A stretch of 64,000 nt of DNA from Gnetum montanum (taxonomy: Eukaryota > Streptophyta > Gnetopsida > Gnetales > Gnetaceae). Shown here piece by piece: positions 35,719 to 46,399 of the stretch (within the stretch, counting starts at the first letter, position 1; each line of letters begins with the position of its first letter). Both the position numbers and the translations under genes were made by a program. Location: assembly GCA_015680685.1 (NCBI GenBank), contig MNCI01007634.1:643193-707192 (forward strand). The letters are read 5' to 3'. A model generated the notes under the pieces. That model was not told where the DNA came from and did no database searches. It saw only the letters and a program-made list of their open reading frames with translations.

Positions 35719-36620
35719 ATAATTTATCCATTGAAGATTCAAAGTAAGAAGAATATGCACTAGCCAATGGAATTTCATGCTAAATTGATGGGAACATCTT
35801 CTTCAAAATAGATTCATCTTCCAAGGATTCTTTTACACATCCAAATTTTAAGAATTGATAAACACTACTTCCAACTTTCACATTGAAGTATCTACAAAGG
35901 ATAATTGGCACTAGCCATTATAGCTTAGGAATAACTTATTATTCAAAATTTATTTTATTTGCTTAATTAAGTATTCTCCTTGACACAATCTAATATTTGA
36001 ACATGTTGATTTGACAATTAAATATGCATCAACTATACATACACATTTTTTTGATAGATGGAACTTTAGTATCAATGTCAAGGCTATGTGATTTTTCTGA
36101 AATATTGATTGTTCTTTCTTTTCCATCCTTTGGAGTTCTAGAATTTCAAAAATCATATTTTCTAAAATCCATTGAAATCTTTGAACTAATTAAAACTTGA
36201 CTTCTTTATAAAAAATTATCCACCCATTCATGTTGCGACTTCTACAATAGGCTAATCTTTATGGCTCAAAAGAAGAACATCCCCAAGAATCTTTTTGCTT
36301 ATAAATAGCTCTGTATTTCATTTTTTCCAAGTATGGTTGAAATTTGTATAGAAATTCCTATGGAAAGACTTCTTCTAGGCATAAAACATCAACATCCAAC
36401 TCTTGTAACTCTGCTAAAATGCATGGGTATTGATACTCATGCTAGTCCAAGGCCCATGGTGGATAGAGCGAATGTTTTTTCTCACTTGCCAAGGATCTTG
36501 TAAGCACATTGTATGTTGTAACTTTCATTCTCATTCTTGGATTCTCTTCTAGGTCATTTCTCTTTATGGGTATCATACACCTTGTCAAAATGAGATTTTG
36601 AGTCTGCATGTTGTTCTACC
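35719..36620 (-). pseudogene. Captured CCR4-like (EEP-family) nuclease fragment
   Basis: One minus-strand frame runs from about 36620 to 35955 with a few stops, then continues in another frame to 35719. Landmarks in order: MRMKVTTYNVLTRSLAS; LYPPWALD; ILAELQELDVDVLCLEEV; YLEKMKYRAIYKQK; NGWIIFYKEVKF; KNHIALTLILKF; KKCVCIVDAYLIV; GEYLIKQI; and IILCRYFNVKVGSSVYQFL, where the family has a GDFN motif. This is the order of the endonuclease/exonuclease/phosphatase domain of plant CCR4-homologue deadenylases (SYNIL..., LCLQEV, VAxI..L, CGDFNS). The catalytic Glu of the first motif is kept (LEEV); the Asp of GDFN is lost. No intron interrupts about 290 codons, suggesting a processed (mRNA-derived) capture. 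The 3' end of the domain is cut off at the LTR. Confidence 0.8.
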
Positions 36621-36702
36621 ATATGTTTTGATTACAAGATGAATTGATATACATCTTCTTGATCATTGAAGATCATTCTATTTCATCAACTAATTCTCCA
36701 AC

Positions 36703-36790
36703 TAATTTGGTAATATTTAACTACATTATATAATTTTGATAATATTTAACTACATTATCTAATTTTAGTAATATCTAACTACATTATCTA
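36703..36790. repeat. 29-bp tandem repeat, three copies
   Basis: Units of TAATTTTGATAATATTTAAC plus TACATTATC, 28-29 bp each, at 36703, 36731 and 36760. Unrelated in sequence to the 29-bp repeat of the giant element. Confidence 0.9.
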
Positions 36791-37316
36791 ATTCTTGAAG
36801 ACCTTTCTACCCCCTTAAGACACTGACTTTGGTAGTGTAATAATGGCTCACCAAGGGTTAATGATCTTAAGGCTATCTAAAAGGGTTAGGCACTAAATCT
36901 TAAGGTCCTAAAAAGGTTAAATTCATTTGTCCCAATATTTGAATTATTAGGCATGATTAGTTACCGTAAGTTGTCAACTTTTAAGGCACATTTTATTATA
37001 TTAGTGACTTATTGGGTATCTAGATGATAAATTTGACCTTACCATTAAGTTTAGAAGAACAAAAAATGTTGGAAATGGCTATTCAAAAAAGGATATCATA
37101 TGCTTGAGTTATGCTAAATCAAGCTTTTGAAGGTCTTATGGTACTATATAGGGCAAAGGGTGAAAACTAATTTTTGGGGTTCTATGAGGTAGATTTGACT
37201 TCACCATTGTGTTTGGAAGGCTAAAATCTATAGGAAATGACTCTTCATTCACTAAAAAATACTTTCAAAATCAAAAGTTATGGGTTTTGATGTCCAAAAC
37301 CTTTGGCATGAAAAAC
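36791..37316. other. Internal sequence of X, nothing recognised
   Basis: No coding or repeat structure found between the captured gene side and the 5S-derived box. Confidence 0.4.
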
Positions 37317-37385
37317 AAGACTTTCCGAGAGGTCATCCATCCCAGTACTACTCTAGGAAAAGCATACTTAACTTTGAAGTTTTTA
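37317..37385 (-). pseudogene. 5S rRNA-derived box in X
   Basis: On the minus strand: AGTTAAGTATGCTTTTCC, AGAGTAGTACT, GGATGGATGACCTCTCGG, AAAGTCTTG. This follows plant 5S rRNA from about nucleotide 48 to 110 (GTTAAGCGTGCTT, GAGTAGTACTAGGATGGGTG, GACCTCCTGGGAAGTC). The intermediate element GTAGTA and most of the C box of the internal pol III promoter are present. The same derived variant (CCTAGAGTA, GACCTCTC) occurs at 51127-51192, so both descend from one acquisition. Confidence 0.85.
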
Positions 37386-37388
37386 TTC

Positions 37389-37393
37389 CATTT
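37389..37393. repeat. Left TSD CATTT of solo LTR
   Basis: Pairs with CATTC at 38083-38087. Confidence 0.6.
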
Positions 37394-37835
37394 TGATGAG
37401 TGGCGAGGTACCCCTACACTCAACCATATGAAACGAGCATCGCCCGCGCGATTCGGTCGAACTCCCCAGATGGACTAGTTGTGGCACCTAGATAGTTAGC
37501 CTTAGGTCGCAGTTCGCTGTCTTCCCACCTAGACTAGTTTTGCATATGTCACGTATGGTTTAGTCTAGATGAGGTGTATGATATGTTCTAACCTAATGCT
37601 ACTCCTGAAGGCAGTGGAAAATAATATTAACTAATCTAAGCTAGAAGGAAAAGGGTAAGAAAATCTAATCTAGCCTAAGTGCGACGAGCAACCGATTCCT
37701 TGACTAGCCGTACACATCCGTAGATGCTCGTAATCAAGTCATACTCACACCGTGCTATGAAAGCAATAAATAACATTAAATAAATAACAAATAAATAAAC
37801 TAAGTGAATGCTGCAATGATGAAGTAATCTCGATC

Positions 37836-37841
37836 TTTATT
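37836..37841 (-). terminator. Polyadenylation signal in solo LTR
   Basis: AATAAAGATC on the minus strand, about 170 bp downstream of the TATA box. Confidence 0.5.
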
Positions 37842-38009
37842 GCTGGTCATGTGCGTGTCCAAGTACGACACACTTGAATAAAGACACCGTACAATTACAT
37901 TCACCACACTGCGGGCAGACACGGGAAAAAAATATAACTCTGAAGGGATCAAACTGCCAGAGCTTCGCTACTCTAAAACTGGAATCCTGAATAAAGGAGA
38001 GCCACCTCT

Positions 38010-38017
38010 TATTTATA
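38010..38017 (-). promoter_or_regulatory. TATA box in solo LTR
   Basis: CTATAAATAAGAGG on the minus strand, 65 bp inside the LTR start. Confidence 0.6.
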
Positions 38018-38031
38018 GACATGGCGGCGGA

Positions 38032-38059
38032 CTGCGATATCGTGTATGCGATATCGCAG
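38032..38059. repeat. Perfect inverted repeat upstream of TATA box
   Basis: CTGCGATATCG, six-base loop TGTATG, then CGATATCGCAG: 11-bp arms with no mismatch. The core GCGATATCGC is itself palindromic, so the same protein dimer site occurs twice. It lies about 15 bp upstream of the TATA box, so it may be a promoter element. Confidence 0.9.
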
Positions 38060-38642
38060 CCTGTGCGAACCACGTCTCATCACATTCCCTACTAGTGTGC
38101 CAATTTTCTCCTTTTTTATTAAAAATTATTTTTCCATGTTCTTAATTTAAACTAATTTTAAAGATGGAAATTTTAAATTTTAAAGATGGAAATTCTAATT
38201 TTTTGTCAATTAATGAAAACTTTTTTCATCATTAGAAGGTAGGGACAATGATAGGGGTGGGGTAGTAGTAGTGGCTATGATGGTATGGTACCAATGAGTA
38301 GGGGGTGTGAGGAGAGTGGTGGCAATGATGATGGAAGGAGAGTGACGATGATGGTGATGTACTAGAAGGTAATTGAAACATTACTACACTGGCTAGTGCT
38401 AAACTTTAACAGTGATGGTACTAGGCCAAGGCATAGTGTAGGTGGGCCAGCATGTCCCTCTCTATGTACTATTATTATTAATTTTTATTTTGGGCTAGTG
38501 TAGCCCAGGCAAGACCAGTATGATCCTTACCATGGTTGACACTACCCAGGTTGGGCCTATGTGGTCCTGGCAAGGCTTGCTCAACCCCTTGCCATGATCT
38601 ATGTGGCCTTATTTGTGGAGGTAGCAATTTTAATGGTGTCAA

Positions 38643-39090
38643 AGAGGATGATGATTTTTGGTGCCTATAGTATTGGTGAGGCACCAGAAGGGGCAGTGAT
38701 AACCAGCCCTGGTAGTGTTTGTGGTGCACCAGAAGGGTTAGTGATTTCCAATGTCGACAATGTCTATGGTGCATTGAAAGGGATAGTGATTTCTAGCACT
38801 AGTAGTGTTTGTAGTACATTGAAAGGGGTGGTGATTCTTAACACCAGTGGTATCCATGATGCACTAGAAGGGGCAGTGATTGGTGAACAGAAGTAGTGAT
38901 TGCTAGTGCTAGTGGTTTCCCTAGTGCATAGGAAGGAATAATGAGTTTCAATGCCAACAGTGTCCATAGTGCACTAGAAGTGGCAATGATTCTTGGTGCT
39001 AGTCATGTCAATGGTGCAGTGAAAGGGGTAGTGATTTTCAGCACCAATGGTGCCCCTAATGCACTGGAAGGGGTAGCAATTCTCAGCACA
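38643..39090 (-). repeat. 45-bp minisatellite in leader of X
   Basis: About ten units, most exactly 45 bp, of the form GGGGTAGTGATTTCTAGCAC plus CAGTAGTGTCCATGGTGCACTAGAA. It is homologous to 51795-52510. As 45 is a multiple of three, frames stay open by chance on both strands. Confidence 0.9.
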
Positions 39091-40574
39091 GACAAACAAC
39101 AACACTAGGAATGATGACATGGAAGGTAGATGATGGCATGTGCAACATGGCATGGGCAAACCATGGCAAGTTGCAAGCTGCATGCACTACAACATAGGAC
39201 ATTAGAATAGTATAGATCGTTGCATGGCGTGGCTTATGCCTATGTGAATGTGCACGGGGAGTTGGTGTGGTGTGGCCTGTGCCTTAATGAAGATGTGCAG
39301 TGGCCTTGCCACACAAGGAGGTTTTCTGCAACAACCTAACCAATCATTGGGTTGGACACAATGTTGCATGGTCAAGCCTTGTGACCTTGCCATGCAATGA
39401 CATGGTAGGCTGATGCTATTGTTGGTGGCCATGGTAGCCTCAATTCTGTGACATGAAACACCCATAGGTCCTAACCCTATTGGTTAGGGCCAAAACCCTT
39501 AGCTAAAATTCTTTTTTGTAAAGTTTTAAACATTTTGGGGATGTGGATTGAACCCATAACCTCTTACTCCCTTATTTTTTTTTAAAAAAATTAAATTTAA
39601 ATTTTTGAATTTAAAAAAGCAAAGCATTTTAATTTTAAATTACATGAAAACCAAGAAATGTTGTATCTCCCAAACCATAAGTTAGATTTTGATGAAATTG
39701 GTACCATTGGAATCATCTCAATGAGTACTATGCATTGGAAATGGTCTTAAGGTTTGAAAAATAAGTTCTAATTTTTAAGATTTTAAAAACTAGCTTATTC
39801 TACCAAAATGAAATTACTAGGTTGATGTCTAGGTGAGATCATAACTTATAAATGACCTAGGTTTCAATTATAAAGGATATATTAATTGTTAGATAATAAT
39901 TCAATACTTTGAATTTATAAACTACCTTGTATGACATAGAATTACTTTCTTAGCTCATGGTTATACCCTAGCAAACTATTAGAAAGAAGATTATGATAAC
40001 TACATTCTCTAAGTATTGGTTTCCCTATGGTTCTCATGGTGATAACTCTTATCAGTTAAGTTGAAATGAGATGACCTTATGACTAGATTAAATTCCTTGA
40101 GTTTGCTAATGTCTATTTTTTATGTAATATGAATAAAATCAAGTTACAATGGTAAGGTGCTTAAGATACTAAGTTTTGAAGGAGATAATATCAACTTGGG
40201 TCATGGTTATTAGCCTTAGGAAGAAACTTAATAATGACCTTAATCAATTAATATTTATAGTATTAATATGGGTAAGACTTACCTTGATTGATGTATCCTT
40301 GTCTTACCAACATATTTAAAATTGATGAATCTTAATGAGGAATAATTAGATCTTCATTGGTCAATGATGTCCATGAAAGAATTTTGTTGGTAGGTTGGAT
40401 CTATGTATTTTGTAGATGTTTGATTCCAACTTTTGTTATCCATGAAAAATTGCCTAAATGATAAATCATGGATCATGTTGGACATGATGCATCTTTGGTG
40501 GTGGTCCATGGCCCCATGGTTCATCCTCAAGGATGAACCACCTAAGGTTCTGAATGGCCCTTGGGTCATGGTTT
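39091..40574 (-). other. Leader of X, non-coding
   Basis: 39.15-39.76 kb aligns with 52.65-53.10 kb of the chromovirus (ATGACATGGTAGGC, TATCTCCCAAACCATA, ACCATTGGAATCATCTCAA). From 39.76 kb to the primer site the two differ. No gene. Confidence 0.6.
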
Positions 40575-40586
40575 GCTATGATACAA
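40575..40586 (-). other. Primer-binding site of X
   Basis: Minus strand TTGTATCATAGC, two mismatches to TGGTATCAGAGC, the initiator-Met tRNA site, placed two bases from the LTR end. Confidence 0.7.
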
Positions 40587-40588
40587 AT

Positions 40589-41164
40589 TGTGACAACCCA
40601 TTCCCAGATGTCATGGCAAGCATCAAATATGCATTATATTAGACATTATGCATAAGAAGATAATATATCAAATGTCAAATATATGTAACATTTGACATTA
40701 TGCATATAGAAAATAACAAGGAAAATGCAAAAGAAAAGAGAAAAGAATGCTTTATTGATATGGAATGCAATATCTAGATCATGCTTTGAGGGTGCTCCTT
40801 GGGGTTTTGTTCCTTATACATCTATCCTTTAAAGGAAATCTAGCACTACCACCATGGTTAGGCCTACAACTAGTCAAAAGAAAAGGCCAGCCCACTTCCT
40901 TCTCCCACTTCAACTAGCTCCCATGACTCACCTTTTACTAGCTTCACCACTCCATCTTGGCATGACCTATAAGCCTAGGTACAAATGCCTTAGGTTAAAT
41001 CCTGAAAGGTCACCTCAAGAGACACATCCATTATTACAATGCACACTTTTGGGTCTCAATTACAACATGCCCTATTGGTTCTTGTAAAAGTAATGATAAT
41101 ACTTACTATGAAGATGTACCATCTTCATTATGCAACAACATCATTTAGGAATAAGGACATTACA
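40589..41164 (-). repeat. Right (5') LTR of X (576 bp)
   Basis: From TGTGACAACCC to GGACATTACA on the + strand. Same ends and length class as the chromovirus LTR (TGTGATATCC...GAGACATTACA). Confidence 0.85.
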
Positions 41165-43149
41165 AATGTTGAATTGATTAAAACAAAGTAAAAAAAAAAA
41201 AGCAAAGTGTTTGCCTCCTATGGAGGGCCAAACTATCAATGATCAAAGAAAAACATAAGTGGGAAAAATTTGATAAAAGAAGCTTAGATTTGAAGTGAAA
41301 GATAGATTCAAAGGATTGAATTGGATCTCTAGAGGATCAGGTGATGGATGAAAAGTCATGGATGTGATCGATATTCAATTTTGGGCTAAAAGGAAGTTTT
41401 TTCAGCCAAGGTTCTTGTTATTGACATTGGAGTTGAAAATATTCTAACTCTAGAAAGTAACACGAAAGCCAAAAAATTCTATCTTGAGAAGTAACTTTGG
41501 AGGTGCATACCATGTAGAAAGTAGTAAAGAAGCACATGGGTGTTATGGTGGTGGCAAGCACTCTTACTATTGATCTCTTAAAATCTAATCAGTTCTCTCA
41601 AATCTCAAAAGATCTCAGAAATATTCAAAGATCCAGCATTTGCTAAATATCCAAAAATCCAACCATTAAACTGAAAGATCAAACTTTATACTTGTGCTTT
41701 GAGCTTGTATCTTCAGGCTTATAGTTACCAAGTTTAATTTAGAGATGCTAAAACTAAACTTTAAATTTTAGCAAGTTGTCTAAAATTGACACAAGTTTGA
41801 AAATACCAAGTTTGACCTTTATATTCAATGTCCTATGCTATTTTTACTTTTGATGTTGATTCTCAATTTTGACATCCAACATTAACCAACTCTTTCATGT
41901 TCCACATTAATCTTGCTTTTTATGTCCAATGTTATTTCACATTTAGAAAAATTTTGATGCCATGTCAATCATACTTGGAAACACTTTGATTCCATGTTAA
42001 TAACACTGGGAAAAATTTTGACCATTTTTTGGATATTTTTTTTAAGTTATTGGAATTGAGAATCCTAGAAAATTGAGTCCATAAATTGGATTATGAATTC
42101 AAATTTTTATTTATGGTCATCAAGTGTTGATAATGTGCCTTTTGATGATGTATTTGGAGGATTTGATGTTCAAATTATTATGGAAGAATGTTGAAACCAT
42201 AGTTAATTTTGATTTGAAACAAAATTAAAAATGTAGGTACAACATTTCCTTTTCTTGGTGGATGTTGCTAAGGTGTTAAATGAGGGTCAATAAAGAAGAA
42301 ATTAGATGCTAAATTAATATACCTAATAAATAAAAATTAAGAAGAAGAAAGCAAGAAAAGAGAAGAATATTATGATATTGCTGATACACTAGTCACGAAA
42401 ATAGTGCTATGTCATAGAAAGAATGTCATTTATGATATTCACACCTCGTTCCACTCATTTCCTCAACACATCAGTACTAGAATAGAACATGTTGCTCAAT
42501 TCTCACTAAACATGCTAATGAAAAGAAAGAGGATGATATAAGAAAGGAAGTTAGAGGGAAAATTAAAAATGAAAGAGGAGAGATGAAAATAGACTTGTGA
42601 AATTGAGAAAATAATAAAATTAGGGAAAAAAATAAGGGACATCTCCTATAGACCCAAAATGATATGCTATATCATAGAAGAAAGGCATGGCTAAATCCCA
42701 TGTTTTAATGATTGTTGATGCTTTATAGATTTGATTATCTTCCTATGTCACTTAAACTCAACATAGCCTCACATGGAGTTGAATATGGTAGAATAATTAT
42801 TACTCACTACATAAGGTAGATTTCTTATTTATTTACTTGCCATAGTATGCTATAGAATAAAATTAGTAGAGTGGGATACGAAGAGATTAAGAGAGATAGA
42901 TGAGACTTGATGAAGGTGATAGAAGAAAAATAGTAGAAAATACAAAGAAATAAAGAGGAAAATTGAGATATGAAGGGAAAGTAAAAATAGTGTAATAAAA
43001 TATAGATGAAATGAAACAAGAGCTAGAGAAAACTTGATTCTGCTTGACTTTTTTTTTCTTTTTCTTTTTATCTAAAATGTAGTATTGTTTGAGATATGCC
43101 CTATTCATTGGGTCCAAGTATTGATTTCCATCTAAATCAGCTAAGTAGT
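41165..43149. other. TSD AATGT, then LTR-side sequence of copy C and 3' region of copy B
   Basis: 41165-41169 is the second AATGT. 41190-41400 matches the LTR boundary region of copy A (30.92-31.1 kb). The rest is AT-rich. It should contain the LTR of copy C and possibly the 3' LTR of copy B, but I could not define their ends. Confidence 0.35.
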
Positions 43150-45734
43150 ATGCTTCATTGTCAAGGCTCTTAATGAAAATTAAGGGGCCTTACTAGTTTG
43201 GTAAGAACTTGGTCATTTTGACATTAGGAAAATGCCTAAGAATAAGATCACCTTCCTTGGTGTCTTTGAGCCTAACATGATTATCATGGTGATGGTGCAT
43301 GGCTTCTTGATTATTTTTGATATTAATTGCTACTTGCTTGTGATTTTTCTCAAGTGTGTCTATCTCAATACAATGCATGATATCATTCTCCTCATTTGTC
43401 ATCCAATTGTTCATCGAGCTCCACTAGAAACATAGCTTTTGATCCATAGGTAAGCATGAAGGGGGTTCAGTTGGTTATTATTCAAAAGGTAGTATAGTAG
43501 ACCCATAGGGCATGGGATAACTAAGTATGCTAGTTGCATTGAGATTTGTTAATCATGATTCACAGTAAAAAAATTAATATTTATTCATTGACTGACGTTT
43601 CCCATTGGATTACATGTAATACAAATATGAGAATGATTGGATAATTTGGTATTGATCAAAGAATTTAGTTAGTTCTTTACTCTTGAATTAAGGTCAATTA
43701 TCAGACATAATGTGAAGAGGGATGTCAAAGTGAGTAATTATATGATCCAAAATGAAATAACAAATATACTTAGAAGTTATAATTCTTAAAGGAATAGCTT
43801 CAACTCACTTAGTAAAATTTTTAGTCATTGTTAAAATAAACTAATAACTGGAAGATGATGGATGATTGATAGAGCCTATGAGATCCAACTCTTATTTCTA
43901 TAAATTCCATATAATTTTAATTTTCCTAGGCTTTTGAGATGGAACATAAATAAGTGAAGCATGACATTGATATATATCAAAAATCTTAACTACTATATGT
44001 ACATCTCTAGACATCATAGGCCACTAGTAACCTAATGAAATGATACGAGCTACTAGAGAATGTGAACCAAAATAACCTCCATAGGCACTAGAATGAACTC
44101 ATTCTAACATGTTTTGTGGTTCATCATGACTTAGATAATGCAAAATAACCCTTGATGTAGAGATGTGATATAAAATATTAGGATTAATAATACAAAAATG
44201 ATTATAATATTTACAAAGAACATCCTTTTGTGAATAAGATAGATATTCAGGGATCTCTCTAGTTTGTAAGTATTGTATGACATCATAGTATTGTTCATAT
44301 TCTTCTACGTTAACTAAGCTAATGTGTTATGTATCTATGTGTAGTAAATGTATCTTGTGTTAAATGAGAAAAAAGATACTTGAGAAAAGTAGGATTACCA
44401 ATAAGAGTAAAAGTAGCTAGCATGTCAACAAGCATGTTTTTCGAGTGGTGAATGAGTGTGAGTAAGCATTTGTCAAACTAGAAAATCAAATTTTTTACTA
44501 AGTCTAGATAAGGTCGAATATGTTTGGATTTACAAGTATATTCCTTATTTACCTAAGATATGATCAATTGGAAATCATCATGTACAGAAAGCCTTTTGAT
44601 TCCAAGTTAAAGGGCTAAGAGAAAACCTAGATTAAGATCTTTATATTCTATCATATTATTAGTATATGAAAAATTAAATTTATAAGTTTGATAAATTTGA
44701 TCCATACCTTATTAGTTTAGAACACAAGCTACACTTAAACCTTGGGTTGTATGTGCATCATCAAAATACAAGTGTGAATCAAAATTCCCGTGTTTCAATA
44801 TTGTAGTTGAAGGAAGAATTATCACTTCCTTACCTAGTTCCTCAAGGAAAGGTTGGATGGTTACAATAGATAGTTCAGAGAATAAAATAGAAGTAAGCAA
44901 ATTCATGATGGATTTTTCCTTAATCAAGTTTTGGGCAAGTTAAGATAAGTCAAATTTAGTTAAGATGGTTTTCCATTTTACCATGTGCTTGTTATCATAT
45001 GGATTGGTGGAAATAGATCATAAAACATTATCTTGGCAAATGATGTGAACATTTGCTCCAAGTAGGTAGTATATTAATTTCTTAAGTGCAAAGATAAGGC
45101 CCAAGGAAGATTTTTTTTATGTCCATGCAATGTGTTTCACAATTGAAGAAGGGATAAGGATATAATAGATAGGAAGATTAGCATCATCTTCATGTCATCA
45201 GCAAAGCATGGTTGTGATAGAGTAATTAGACTTAGAAAGATCGAGACAAAAAGGGAGAGTAATTAAGGAGTATAGAAGATAAGAAGATTAATAAGGATAT
45301 GCTTGATGATATCATAAGCCTCTACAGACTTTGAGTCCCATTTGAAATTTTTATATTTCTTGAGAAGATGAGAAATAAGGTGGAATTGGTTAGTTAGATT
45401 GCATATGAACAACGGATGAATTAGAGTCTACCTTACAAAATACGCATGTCCTTAAGATACTTGGCTAGTGTGAGGTTCATGATTGCTTTGACTTTATCAA
45501 GATCTACTATTTTCCTTTTAGTTGAAACTAGAAATCCTAACATCTTGCCTATTTTGACACCAAAAATATACTTCTTGGGGTTTAAGTGAAGGTTACACTT
45601 ACTGCAACAAGTCAACACTAGGTCTAAGTCTATGGGATGATCTATTATGATTATAGACTTGACTATTAAATCATCCACATAATCATTAATAGTTTTAATC
45701 ATCAGGATACTAAAGATGAAGTTCATAGCCCATT
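43150..45734 (-). pseudogene. Copy B pol: RT, RNase H domains, integrase
   Basis: In minus-strand order: RT end from 45734 (WAMNFIFSILM, catalytic YVDD, NPKKYIFGV); RNase H region at about 45.1-44.9 kb, poorly preserved; archaeal-like RNase H at 44.7-44.45 kb (NNMIEYKDLNLGFLLALQLG, then HDDFQLIISQVNKEY); integrase core at 43.95-43.5 kb (ELDLIGSINHPSSSS, then FTK, a TGA for Trp, VEAIPLR, then HFDIPLHIMSDN) with the first two catalytic Asp of DDE visible; integrase C-terminus at 43.41-43.19 kb (HHHDNHVRLKDTKEGDLILR). Unlike the giant element, the integrase is present. The chromovirus interrupts the RT at 45734/45735. Gag and protease of this copy are at 54.3-56.6 kb. Confidence 0.85.
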
Positions 45735-46241
45735 TGTGATATCCTATTTCCAAAATATTGTAAAACATGATTGTTCATTGCTTACTTCATCACTTTCATG
45801 AGAATTATAAGGGAAATACCATGAATAACTTAATAAATGAATAACTTGGTAAATTATTGGTGCACTAAATTTAACAAAAAGGAAAAATAGAGGAACTTTA
45901 TTAATAAGAGTGGTATACTGTAACACCCTTAAGGTTATCTTTCTGTTCCACTTAAGCCTTAGAGATAATACAACATTGCCACCAGGGTTAGGCTTTCTAG
46001 GTGAAGGGGTGATCAGTCCCTTCTTGTCCCACTTCATCCAACTCCCATCCCTTACCAATCCAAGTTTTGTGACCTCATGCCAACACAACCTCTAAACCCA
46101 ACGTTAAATGACATAGGTCAAATCCATTTCCAATGGGTACATGAATAATTATCACTCCTCATAACAAGGCACCCCTTCATTAGAAGGTTAATTACATTGT
46201 TACAATATAGTTCAATCCTTAACAAGGGATGAGACATTACA
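45735..46241 (-). repeat. 3' LTR of chromovirus (507 bp)
   Basis: TGTGATATCC...GAGACATTACA on the + strand. 54020-54295 repeats its first 270-odd bases. Related to the LTRs of X. Confidence 0.88.
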
Positions 46242-46257
46242 ATCTACCCACCTTAAG
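46242..46257 (-). other. Polypurine tract of chromovirus
   Basis: Minus strand TTAAGGTGGGTAGAT directly before the LTR start TGTAATG. Confidence 0.65.
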
Positions 46258-46399
46258 CATCCAACTCATCCTTGAGCAATTCCTCTATATCCAGATGCTC
46301 AACTACTACTTCCATGTTATGCTCCTCAACTTTAGCTTCAATATTATCGTCATTATCATTTGTACAAATGAAGGACTAGAAATTATAAAATATAATGTA

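Larger units (their letters stand above)
37394..38082 (-). mobile_element. Young CpG-rich solo LTR (689 bp)
   Basis: Starts TGATGAG and ends CTCATCA on the + strand, giving a 7-bp inverted terminus with TG...CA ends, flanked by CATTT/CATTC. It has many CpGs and is visibly less AT-rich than everything around it, so it is far less decayed. On the minus strand it reads as an LTR: palindrome, TATA box, AATAAA signal. The homologous leader of the chromovirus (after 51192) lacks it, which marks an insertion. Superfamily not assigned. Confidence 0.75.
35347..41164 (-). mobile_element. Element X: non-autonomous LTR retrotransposon with captured host gene
   Basis: The 5,818-bp unit is bounded by LTR copies (35347-35718 and 40589-41164) and a perfect 5-bp duplication. 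Read on the minus strand: 5' LTR, initiator-Met-type primer site, about 1.5 kb of leader, 45-bp minisatellite, a nested solo LTR, a 5S-derived box, then a CCR4-like nuclease fragment abutting the truncated 3' LTR. There is no gag or pol. Its LTR, primer site, 5S box and minisatellite match the chromovirus at 45.7-54.3 kb, which could have supplied proteins in trans (inference). Confidence 0.85.

Noticed and set aside
38478-39183. Several open frames of 60-110 codons on both strands
   Set aside because: They are produced by the 45-bp repeat, whose length is a multiple of three; no domain and no conservation of frame.
45433-45768. 111-codon minus-strand ORF as one protein
   Set aside because: Its N-terminus lies inside the chromovirus LTR and the rest is copy B reverse transcriptase; the fusion is an insertion artefact.
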